Shown: piece after piece, positions 25,401-30,769 of the stretch
Position numbering within the stretch: the first letter of the stretch is position 1
Layout of the letters: each line of letters opens with the position of its first letter
NCBI RefSeq assembly: GCF_000003815.2
Contig: NC_049993.1
Coordinates: forward strand, 3,331,253-3,383,785
DNA: 52,533 nucleotides
Reading direction: 5' to 3'
From: Branchiostoma floridae
Lineage: Eukaryota > Chordata > Leptocardii > Amphioxiformes > Branchiostomatidae
Translations under genes and position numbers: made by a program
Notes under the pieces: model-generated
What the model was told of the DNA's origin: nothing
The model's database searches: none
What the model saw: the letters and a program-made list of their open reading frames with translations, nothing else

Positions 25401-26027
25401 TTAAAAAAGCAACATCGAGTTCTCTCCGTGTTTCAGCAAAGTAAAATATATGGATGCCTCCAATATTACCGCGTACGTAAGCTTTACAATATTGTCGATT
25501 TTTTCTAACGCCTGGTTTAATAGCTCATAAACGAATGTGACCTTTTCTTTCACAAAGAATAAATACCTGAATAAGAGTGGTTTAAATGAGATCGAAATTC
25601 CAATCATTTTACACGAAATGAGCAATAAAAGCGATTTTAAATTTTCTGTTTTAGGTTAATCTAAAGTTCTTTTTTAAACTATTTCTAAGGTTTGCTCCGT
25701 ACAGATTTGAGCATTTAAAAAACGTTGCCTATTGGAAACAAAACGTTAAAGGTGACACCGTTTGTATTCTTAACTTTAACCTGAAAAACACAATTTTATC
25801 CATATCCGTGCCATTCCTTAAAATCGGGTAGCAGCACCACTTTACAAGTACATGTTAGAAACATAATAAATATTTTGAAGATAAAGCTTTTAAATAAAGT
25901 ATAATGATTTTTTTTTCCTTTGATAGGTATGGCTGTCTTCAGGGCATGGGGCGATCCTCACTACTATCCGTTTGACGGAGGAGCTCACCACTTCCAAGGA
26001 CCGTGTAGGTACATCGATCACTGCTAG
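4457..26027 (+). CDS. Secreted CCP-EGF-VWD mosaic protein (whole gene)
   Basis: Domain order from spliced exons: signal peptide (8091), two CCP/sushi domains (8908, 10137), 20 EGF exons (10859-21808; one pseudo, one cut by a gap), VWD (22370-23925 and into 24111), C8 (24111), TIL (24797), a short Cys-rich VWC-like exon (25179) and a second VWD start (25927). Boundaries are supported by splice consensus and by phase agreement at every junction outside the gap. VWD-C8-TIL is the repeating module of zonadhesin, IgGFc-binding protein, SCO-spondin and gel-forming mucins; the EGF ladder recalls fibropellins and Notch. The product is probably secreted extracellular matrix, mucus or innate-defence protein; I cannot name an orthologue. 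Start exon may be 714, 2853 or 4457. The 3' end looks broken inside the second VWD. Confidence 0.8.
4651..8090. other. First intron, no recognised gene
   Basis: AT-rich intronic sequence from the promoter array to the signal-peptide exon. A GC-rich stretch occurs at about 5120-5240. The open frames here (for example 5656-5931, 6041-6313, 7381-7683) show no recognisable domain and overlap other open frames on the opposite strand, so I do not call them genes. Confidence 0.5.
8091..8158 (+). CDS. Exon 2: signal peptide
   Basis: Acceptor TTTTGTTTTAG before 8091 and donor GTAAGT after 8158. With ATGCG supplied by a first exon the product begins [16 protein letters not shown] and ends VGTVDGVS: a basic start, a hydrophobic core and small residues before a likely cleavage site. 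The 68 nt plus 5 nt leave phase 1, matching the next exon. Confidence 0.75.
8908..9114 (+). CDS. Exon 3: CCP/sushi-like domain 1
   Basis: Acceptor TTACCTTGCAG, donor GTGAGT; 207 nt, phase 1-1. The encoded segment has the CCP signature [11 protein letters not shown], then a Cys, a Trp-Trp pair and a final Cys in GLRCN. Basic-rich between the Cys residues. CCP modules mediate protein-protein binding in complement-like and adhesion proteins. Confidence 0.7.
10137..10325 (+). CDS. Exon 4: CCP/sushi-like domain 2
   Basis: Acceptor TATACACAG, donor GTACTG; 189 nt, phase 1-1. Shows [15 protein letters not shown], then LCNNGQWTG and a terminal Cys, a clear sushi pattern. NFT and possibly other Asn are candidate N-glycosylation sites. 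Confidence 0.78.
10581..10594. promoter_or_regulatory. X-box-like palindrome
   Basis: GTTGCCATGGCGAC in the intron after CCP2, one base from the RFX X-box palindrome GTTGCCATGGCAAC. Perfect versions occur at 17807 and 46141. Confidence 0.3.
10859..10972 (+). CDS. EGF exon 1
   Basis: 114 nt, phase 1-1, encodes a 38-residue EGF domain opening E-I-N-E-C with all six Cys. Contains CQNGGTC (O-fucose pattern) and [10 protein letters not shown] (Asp/Asn hydroxylation pattern). Donor is GC (GCAAGT). Confidence 0.85.
11334..11447 (+). CDS. EGF exon 2
   Basis: Opens D-V-D-E-C, six Cys, calcium-binding type. 114 nt, phase 1-1. Donor GCAAGT after A rather than G, the least usual of the set. Confidence 0.85.
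11715..11828 (+). CDS. EGF exon 3
   Basis: Opens [11 protein letters not shown], six Cys; 114 nt, phase 1-1. The usual T before the fifth Cys is S here (Y-T-C-S-C). GC donor. Confidence 0.85.
12163..12231 (+). CDS. EGF exon 4, truncated by assembly gap
   Basis: Acceptor ATCATTGCAG, then [10 protein letters not shown] and the third Cys; the sequence runs into N at 12232 just after N-G-Y. The rest of this EGF exon, and possibly more EGF exons, lie in the gap. Confidence 0.8.
12232..13155. other. Assembly gap (924 N)
   Basis: Run of N inside the EGF ladder. Given an exon spacing of about 350-450 bp on either side, roughly one or two EGF exons could be missing if the gap size is true. Confidence 0.99.
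13399..13512 (+). CDS. EGF exon 5
   Basis: [10 protein letters not shown] start, six Cys, 114 nt, phase 1-1. One of four EGF exons with an ordinary GT donor (GTAGGT). Its downstream intron is related to that after the EGF exon at 16970. Confidence 0.87.
13912..14025 (+). CDS. EGF exon 6
   Basis: [10 protein letters not shown] start, six Cys, 114 nt, phase 1-1. GC donor. Confidence 0.87.
14387..14500 (+). CDS. EGF exon 7
   Basis: [10 protein letters not shown] start, six Cys, 114 nt, phase 1-1. GC donor. Confidence 0.87.
14776..14889 (+). CDS. EGF exon 8
   Basis: [10 protein letters not shown] start; CQNGGIC replaces the Thr of the O-fucose pattern with Ile, so this domain should not carry O-fucose. 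GC donor. Confidence 0.87.
15278..15391 (+). CDS. EGF exon 9
   Basis: [10 protein letters not shown] start, six Cys, 114 nt. GT donor (GTAAGT). Flanking intron matches that of the EGF exon at 18678, the first sign of a four-exon block duplication. Confidence 0.87.
15642..15755 (+). CDS. EGF exon 10
   Basis: [10 protein letters not shown] start; ends D-H-C-Q-T rather than D-D-C-E-T, as does its paralogue at 18997. GC donor. The following intron carries the 911-bp TTAA element. Confidence 0.87.
15915..16825. mobile_element. TTAA-flanked non-autonomous DNA transposon (MITE)
   Basis: Termini CCTATCTAGACCAGG and CCTGGTCTAGATAGG are inverted repeats, each flanked by TTAA (15911-15914, 16826-16829). 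The paralogous intron after the EGF exon at 18997 has a single TTAA at the matching place (about 19258), an empty site. TTAA duplication is typical of piggyBac and Kolobok elements. No transposase is encoded. Inside are several TGACGTCA sites and two CCAAGATGGCGGAC motifs. Confidence 0.85.
16253..16658. promoter_or_regulatory. Cluster of CRE-type and YY1-type motifs inside the MITE
   Basis: TGACGTCA occurs at 16253, 16468, 16481 and 16640, with a near match TTACGTCA at 16651. CCAAGATGGCGGAC, resembling the YY1 consensus, occurs at 16272 and 16451. These are sequence matches only; activity is unknown. Confidence 0.4.
16970..17083 (+). CDS. EGF exon 11
   Basis: [10 protein letters not shown] start; CQNGATC with Ala before Thr; six Cys, 114 nt. 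GC donor. Paralogue of the EGF exon at 19383, which shares the Ala. Confidence 0.87.
17491..17543 (+). pseudogene. Broken EGF exon 12 (pseudoexon)
   Basis: A good acceptor (ATCATTGCAG) and [16 protein letters not shown] are present, then homology to the EGF exon ends after the third Cys at 17537 and a TGA follows at 17541. The sequence from about 17540 is instead related to intron DNA found near 18446-18650. The exon has lost its second half and donor. Because the ladder is phase 1-1, skipping it leaves the frame intact. Confidence 0.75.
17790..17978 (-). mobile_element. Partial reversed copy of the TTAA element
   Basis: On the minus strand this reads like the left end of the element at 15915: GGGGG, then GCGCTAAC, a segment with AATATTGTTGGCAACAAT, then GCCATGGCAA. 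Its outer end abuts TTAA at 17978-17981. The other end is missing or diverged. It sits just downstream of the broken EGF exon. Confidence 0.65.
17807..17820. promoter_or_regulatory. X-box palindrome
   Basis: GTTGCCATGGCAAC, a perfect RFX-type X-box palindrome, within the partial element; the related full element has ATTGCCATGGCAAT at 16076. Confidence 0.3.
18184..18297 (+). CDS. EGF exon 13
   Basis: [10 protein letters not shown] start, CLNGGTC instead of CQNGGTC, six Cys, 114 nt. Acceptor ATCGGTGCAG; GC donor. Confidence 0.87.
18678..18791 (+). CDS. EGF exon 14
   Basis: [10 protein letters not shown] start, Y-T-C-T-C-S-P-G variant, six Cys, 114 nt. GT donor (GTAAGT), like its paralogue at 15278. 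Confidence 0.87.
18997..19110 (+). CDS. EGF exon 15
   Basis: [16 protein letters not shown] start, D-H-C-Q-T end, six Cys, 114 nt. GC donor. Downstream intron provides the empty site for the TTAA element. Confidence 0.87.
19383..19496 (+). CDS. EGF exon 16
   Basis: [10 protein letters not shown] start, CQNGATC, ends D-C-E-M. Six Cys, 114 nt. GC donor. Confidence 0.87.
19919..20032 (+). CDS. EGF exon 17
   Basis: [10 protein letters not shown] start, C-A-D-Q-V-N-G-Y, ends D-C-K-M. Six Cys, 114 nt. GC donor. Its upstream intron matches the one before the broken exon at 17491, so this shows what that exon looked like. Confidence 0.87.
20451..20564 (+). CDS. EGF exon 18
   Basis: [10 protein letters not shown] start, CQNGATC, ends D-C-E-M. 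Six Cys, 114 nt. GC donor. Confidence 0.87.
21164..21277 (+). CDS. EGF exon 19
   Basis: [10 protein letters not shown] start, CQNGGIC (no O-fucose Thr), C-A-A-G-Y instead of C-A-P-G-Y. GT donor (GTAAGT). The intron before it holds a GC-rich insert at about 20860-21000 of unknown type. Confidence 0.87.
21695..21808 (+). CDS. EGF exon 20
   Basis: [10 protein letters not shown] start, CQNGGNC (Asn in place of Thr), [10 protein letters not shown]. Last and most divergent EGF. GC donor. Confidence 0.87.
22370..22608 (+). CDS. VWD domain, first exon
   Basis: Acceptor CCTTAATAG; phase 1 in, phase 0 out; 239 nt. Encodes the start of a von Willebrand factor type D domain: [12 protein letters not shown], then [10 protein letters not shown]. 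The GDPHY.TFDG-type opening and the Cys spacing are diagnostic. Donor GTGAGT. Confidence 0.9.
22609..23416. other. Intron with GC-rich insert
   Basis: Holds an atypical GC-rich stretch at about 22940-23260 with repeated CTCGGCCGA-like words and an open frame at 22839-23213 that shows no domain. Probably a mobile-element remnant; no clear inverted ends. Confidence 0.4.
23417..23554 (+). CDS. VWD domain, second exon
   Basis: 138 nt, phase 0-0, donor GTAACC. Encodes the middle beta-rich part of the VWD fold (V-G-G-V-P-H-T-L-P, ending Y-D-G-S-H-E-V-K). Confidence 0.87.
23777..23925 (+). CDS. VWD domain, third exon with CGLC motif
   Basis: 149 nt, phase 0 to 2, donor GTACGT. Contains [13 protein letters not shown], the vicinal-Cys and calcium-loop signature of VWD domains, and the closing F-G-N-S-W. 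CGLC is the motif linked to disulfide exchange during multimer assembly in VWF and mucins. Confidence 0.9.
24111..24394 (+). CDS. C8 domain exon
   Basis: 284 nt, phase 2 to 1, donor GTAAGT. Begins with a short Gly/Gln/Pro linker containing six prolines, then a C8 domain: [21 protein letters not shown] and L-E-A-Y-V-E-A-C. C8 always follows VWD in this protein class. Confidence 0.88.
24797..24999 (+). CDS. TIL domain exon
   Basis: 203 nt, phase 1 to 0, donor GTTAGT. Cys-rich segment starting E-V-C-P-P-N-S-V-F and holding [15 protein letters not shown] and C-V-P-E-E-Q-C-G-C: a trypsin-inhibitor-like domain that follows C8. Confidence 0.88.
25179..25248 (+). CDS. Short Cys-rich exon after TIL (VWC/E-like)
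   Basis: 70 nt, phase 0 to 1, donor GTGAGC. Encodes [18 protein letters not shown], the short spacer between TIL and the next VWD in zonadhesin-like proteins. Confidence 0.8.
25927..26027 (+). CDS. Second VWD domain, truncated
   Basis: Acceptor TTTGATAG, phase 1. Encodes [14 protein letters not shown] and F-Q-G-P-C-R-Y-I, almost identical at the DNA level to the VWD start at 22380-22460, then homology stops after the Ile codon at 26015. Four codons later there is a TAG (26025). What follows is repeat DNA, and no further VWD exon is seen downstream. Either the gene was truncated by rearrangement, or the assembly is misjoined, or AG/GTACATCG serves as a donor. Confidence 0.75.
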
Positions 26028-27815
26028 CCCAGAAATGCGTCATTCGACCATTCTTGCGTCTTATAGAAGCGTTGGATTAGGGATTTGCGTCATTTGTTCA
26101 TAAGACGCAGCTCTGTTGCGTCTTTTTCTGAGCAGCTTTAAAAGTGCGTCATTTGTCCATAAGACGCAGTTCTGGTACTCCCAGTTGACCAGATTTTGCG
26201 TCTTTCTGAGCAGCTGTTTATGGACGTAAAATGCGACATTTGTCCATAAGACGCAGTTCTGGTTAATCCCAGTTGGCCTGAATTTGCGTCTTTCTGAGCA
26301 GCTGTTTATGGACCTAAATTGCGACATTTGTCCATAAGACGCGGTTCTGGTTAATCCCTGATGGCTGGATTTTGCGTCTTTTTCGTGCAGCTTTTTATGG
26401 ACTACAGTTGGCACTCTACTTGGCAAGCCTGGCCGCGCGTGCGAGCGCCATGGGGGATCGGGAAAGCGTGTCATTTTGCCGGTCTATAAACTCCCGAAGG
26501 GTTTTATGGACCGCGCCTACAGTTGGCGCTGTAAGCGTAGCCGACAAGGCACGTGCGAGCGTCAGGGGGGCAAATCGCTTTTTCTGCCGGTTAAATTCTT
26601 CCGAAGGCTTTTATGGAACCGTAGGGTTGGCACTGTGAGTGTGGCCGACAAGGCGCATGCGAAGGGAATCGGCCAACATGGCTATGGACCAAATTGCGAC
26701 GTTTGTAAATACGACGCAGTTCTGGTCACTCCCAGTTGGCCAGAGTTTGCGTCTTTTTCCGTGAAGCTGTTTATGGACGTTTATGCGAGCGCCATGGGGG
26801 ATCGGGAAAGCGTGTCATTTTGCCGGTTTATAATCTCCCGACATGGCCCCGCCACGGACAAGAGGAGAACGTCTAGCGCTACTGCTGACCGTACATGCAG
26901 CATTCTCTGTGGTTATGAAACGATCTTTCGGCGTACGAACCTTCCGCGCATGAGATCGTGGCCGCCCCTGAACATGTGGCCATGTGGTGAAACGGGTCAA
27001 AGATAACGAAGAACAGCAGATGCGGTTGTCTTAAAACAATCTGATTTGACCCACCGAGACGTGATACACATCCAGAAGTTATGTAACTACGAACGCGGAA
27101 AAGTTACAAATGGGCAATTTCGGACATTTGCAGTTAAAACGGACATTGACAATCTGGGGCAACAATTAAGGCCTGGTCACAATTGCAAGATTGTCGCCGT
27201 CTAGATTGCAATTCTTTGAATGACGGACGTGGAAAAGCGACAATTTCTTGGGAAACTGCGACAAATGCCCATTTCCAGGCCCACACGGGTTTTAATGGGT
27301 GTGTAAAATGTCACCGTCTGTTTTCACCCTCACGCCCCACGCTGTTCAATGCACACTTCACACCTACTATCGCGCATGTTGCAACATCCAGCTGGATGTA
27401 CCCGCCGAGGGACCGGTATTTCTATATATAACGTTAGATAATATATGCACTCGTCCACCTTTCTTTTTGTTGTTATGGATTGCGTTGCGTTGCTATGTGG
27501 TGATTGGCAGCGGCACACATCTGGTCTTGCGCATGCGAAGGGAATCGGCCAACATGGGTATGGACCAAATTGCGACGTTTGTAAATACGACGCAGTTCCG
27601 GTTACTCCCAGTTGGCCAGAGTTTGCGTCTTTTTCCATGATGCTGTTTATAGACGGTGTCATTTTGCGGGTTTATAATCTCTCGACGGGTTTTATGGACC
27701 ATGCCTAGAGTTGGCCAACATGGCCCCGCAACGGACAAGAGGAGAACGCCTAGCGCTGCTGCTGACCGTACATGCACATGCAGCAGTCTCTGTGGTTATG
27801 AAACGATCTTTCACA
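26016..27815. repeat. Degenerate GCGTC-rich repeat complex
   Basis: At 26085-26400 a unit of about 80-90 bp recurs, with TTTGTCCATAAGACGCAG, TTCTGGT, CCCAGTTGGCC, TTGCGTCTTTCTGAGCAGC and TGTTTATGGAC. A longer segment at about 26643-26925 is repeated in direct orientation at about 27525-27812. Open frames here are by-products of the repeats. It begins exactly where the second VWD breaks off. Confidence 0.7.
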
Positions 27816-29195
27816 GTGTGGTGTTTCCTTTGACAGTCTAGTACAGTGCATCATTTTGACTCTAAACCAGCACTACATGCACAAAGTATGAATGGAAATG
27901 TGACTTTTGTACTGTTGTATCCTGATTACAAAAAGGCTGCTTAGCTTCAAACTTAGTTCACAAAACCTTTGTTTATTCACATAGAAACAGGCATTCAGTC
28001 ACTAAGACTATCTACATGTATTCAACATATACTTATCATGTTTTATACAATATATGTTGTCATTCTGTCAAAAGGTATACAAAAAGGTATCTTGACTCTT
28101 GGACATTGATTAGCACCTAGACCCATTCTCACAGTACAAGAGTCAATTGGCACACAATGCAAAGAAGATAGTAACGAAAAAATATTCACTTGACTGTACA
28201 GTTCTTGGATTGATATTTCAGGCATTAAATAATCTCAAAACATGAATTACTGAAAACAGGTGTTATACATGTATATGAAGCCTGTGTTCGCGACGTTCAG
28301 ATGGACCAGACATTGAGACAATTCGATTTTTTTCGGGCTATTCAAATTTAAAAATAAACTTACAAAATGCATTTTCAAACATAATAAAACACCATGTTCA
28401 TTCTCTTCCCTCCTTTATAGTGCTACTAAATCCAGACATGATCCAGCTGTTTTAAATACCTAAATTGATAGTAGCGCTGAAATGCGATTCTCAACACACC
28501 GCGACCACGTTCTTGTGCGTGGAAGATTCTTGTGCGTGGAAGATTCTTATGACGAAAATGGCTGTCAGCGCCCGCTGGAAAAGAACTTCTAAGCGATGGT
28601 ATACGTATGACGAAACATTTACTTCGCTTTCAGAACACTTCTAGTAGATCGGTCACCATAGTAAACACCAGCGGCCGTGTATGGCCGTGATGGAGGCCAA
28701 ATTGATACTAGTAGGTAAAAAACGATGTTTTTCTCAGTGTTTGTAGGGAGTATTCCTGAAACAGTTCACTGAAAGTTAGAAGGGTAAACATCTCTTTCAA
28801 AGTAAAGACTAAAGACTAAAACAAAAGTTCAAATATTAGAAAAATGTCTACATCCACCCCTAACGACATGTAGTTCAAAGGACTAGGTAGGTAGGTAGCT
28901 AGCTATAAGCGCACAAAAGACTTCGATATATTAAATTACAATGTAGACATGTACAGGTAACAGCGAATTATAATCTTGGCATTTTAATTGTCACAACATG
29001 TTTAAAATCAGTGTGCAAAAAACAACTTGTTCCCCCTACTAACCCTACATGACGAAGTAACACATCTAGCACGTGCATCGCTTCTCACAGACGTCCCAGG
29101 GCTCTCCCGGCGCAAAGGGCTGTCTGACAGCGGGAATCAAAGAAGGGGGTTTAAGATTACATTGTCTGTAGAGGGGTACAAGAGACTCCTAGAAG

Positions 29196-29198
<3 letters not shown>
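27816..29198. other. Non-genic, nothing recognised
   Basis: No convincing exon, RNA gene or element seen. A short direct duplication TTCTTGTGCGTGGAAGA occurs near 28511-28546. Confidence 0.5.
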
Positions 29199-29247
<49 letters not shown>

Positions 29248-29276
29248 AGAGAGAGAGAGAAAGAGAAGGAGAGAGA
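29199..29276. repeat. TA and GA microsatellite
   Basis: About 22 TA dinucleotides (29200-29244) followed by an interrupted GA run. Confidence 0.95.
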
Positions 29277-29569
29277 TAACATTTCTGTCTAGGTCTATAG
29301 AGTCTAGATTGTAGACTGTTCATATAACGAGTACCATGCAGATTGAGACTACAGTACCGTATGACATCGTTTTGTATAGCACGCAGATGGCATGACCTTT
29401 CATGTAGAAAAGCTGTAAGGTCAAGGCTGGTTGGTACATTGGCAACATTATGGAGGCAATCGCTGACAACGATAAAACGAGTGGCATTAAACCCAGCAGT
29501 CAAATGCCCAAAACTACTAGTATGCAAATGTGTTCTACAGATTACAGAAATATTTTTATTTAATCTCAA

Positions 29570-29935
29570 AACTATGCAAATATGTTTTGAAGGTTAATGA
29601 AGTATATAAATACTACCGCTAAACTCAATGTTTGTATTAATATCAAATTATGCAAATATGTTTTGCGGGTTGCTGAAATGTTTCAATTAATCTCTATTAT
29701 GCAAATATGTCCTGCGGGTTAATGAAATATTTATATTAATCTCCAATTATGCAAATATGTTCTGCGGGTTGATGAAATGTTTGAATTAATCTCCAATTAT
29801 GCAAATATGTTCTGCGGGTTGATGAAATGTTTGAATTAATCTCCAATTATGCAAATATGTTCTGCGGGTTGATGAAATGTTTGAATTAATCTCCAATTAT
29901 GCAAATATGTTCCGCGGGTTGATGAAATGTTTATG
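29570..29935. repeat. 50-bp tandem repeat with octamer motif
   Basis: Units of 50 bp (TCTGCGGGTTGATGAAATGT then TTGAATTAATCTCCAATTAT then GCAAATATGT) repeat regularly from about 29690 to 29935, with degenerate units before. Each unit has ATGCAAAT, the POU/Oct octamer. Further octamers flank the array at 29522 and 29981. It lies just downstream of the minus-strand gene's stop codon. Confidence 0.85.
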
Positions 29936-29944
29936 GCAACATCA

Positions 29945-30769
29945 CTAAACAAAATGTTTTTCACAGAATGCATGGTACATTATGCAAATGCTGTCATAGT
30001 TGCTCAGTGTGTACAGTCTCCCGCGTATTGTTGTTGGCATCTCATCTGCAAGGGCAAAAACAAATGTTTTGTCGATAGACATCGGACTAGACACGTCCCA
30101 CTTAAAGAAATTTGGACGGCATTCCCGCATGAATTTGATTTTAAAACTGTCGTCAGCGATTGCCATCACCTCGCCAACGTACCATCCTTCCTCGTAGGCC
30201 ACACAAACCATGTGGCCTACTTCGATGTCAGCCATCTCCGTGTCACTCGGCGGATTTTCCTCTGTCGGGGGGTCCCCAACAGCATCCTCCTCTGACGGGG
30301 CGTCCCCAACAGCATCCTCCTCTGTCGGGGCGTCCCCAACAGCATCCTCCTCTGTCGGGGCGTCCCCAACAGCATCCTCCTCTGTCGGGGCGTCCCCAAC
30401 AGCAGCATCCTCTGTCGGGGCGTCCCCAACAGCATCCTCCTCTGTCGGGGCGTCCCCAACAGCAGCATCCTCTGTCGGGGCGTCCCCAACAGCATCCTCC
30501 TCTGTCGGGGCGTCCCCAACAGCATCCTCCTCTGTCGGGGCGTCCCCAACAGCATCCTCCTCTGTCGGGGCGTCCCAACAGCATCTCCTCTGTCGGGGCG
30601 TCCCAACAGCATCCTCCTCTGTCGGGGCGTCCCCAACAGCATCCTCCTCTGTCGGGGCGCCCCCAACAGCATCCTCCTCTGTCGGGGGGTTCCTTCTGCC
30701 GTTGCTGAGAGGCCCCGGGTCCCTTGATGGCCTAGTGCCCGTCTTTGGCCAGACAAAGATACTGGTCTT
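29945..30769 (-). CDS. Last exon: acidic decapeptide repeats plus Tudor/SH3-like end
   Basis: Acceptor ATTTTTTTTCTACAG (minus strand), 825 nt, phase 0, ending in a stop. After K-T-S-I-F-V-W-P come about 14 copies of P-T-E-E-D-A-V-G-D-A (30-bp units), then V-G-H-M-V-C-V-A-Y-E-E-G-W-Y-V-G-E-V and F-K-W-D-V-S-S, a compact beta-rich pattern like small Tudor/SH3-like reader segments. Two single-base losses near 30574 and 30601 shift the frame for a few residues and then restore it. Confidence 0.65.
   Translation of the reverse strand, partial: KTSIFVWPKTGTRPSRDPGPLSNGRRNPPTEEDAVGGAPTEEDAVGDAPTEEDAVGTPRQRRCCWDAPTEEDAVGDAPTEEDAVGDAPTEEDAVGDAPTEDAAVGDAPTEEDAVGDAPTEDAAVGDAPTEEDAVGDAPTEEDAVGDAPTEEDAVGDAPSEEDAVGDPPTEENPPSDTEMADIEVGHMVCVAYEEGWYVGEVMAIADDSFKIKFMRECRPNFFKWDVSSPMSIDKTFVFALADEMPTTIRGRLYTLSNYDSICIMYHAFCEKHFV

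Noticed and set aside
26372-27841. Open frames of 80-176 residues in the repeat complex
   Set aside because: They translate the duplicated GCGTC-rich units; no known protein pattern.
29570-29935. 50-bp direct repeats as a CRISPR array
   Set aside because: Units are contiguous with no unique spacers, and the window is animal DNA.
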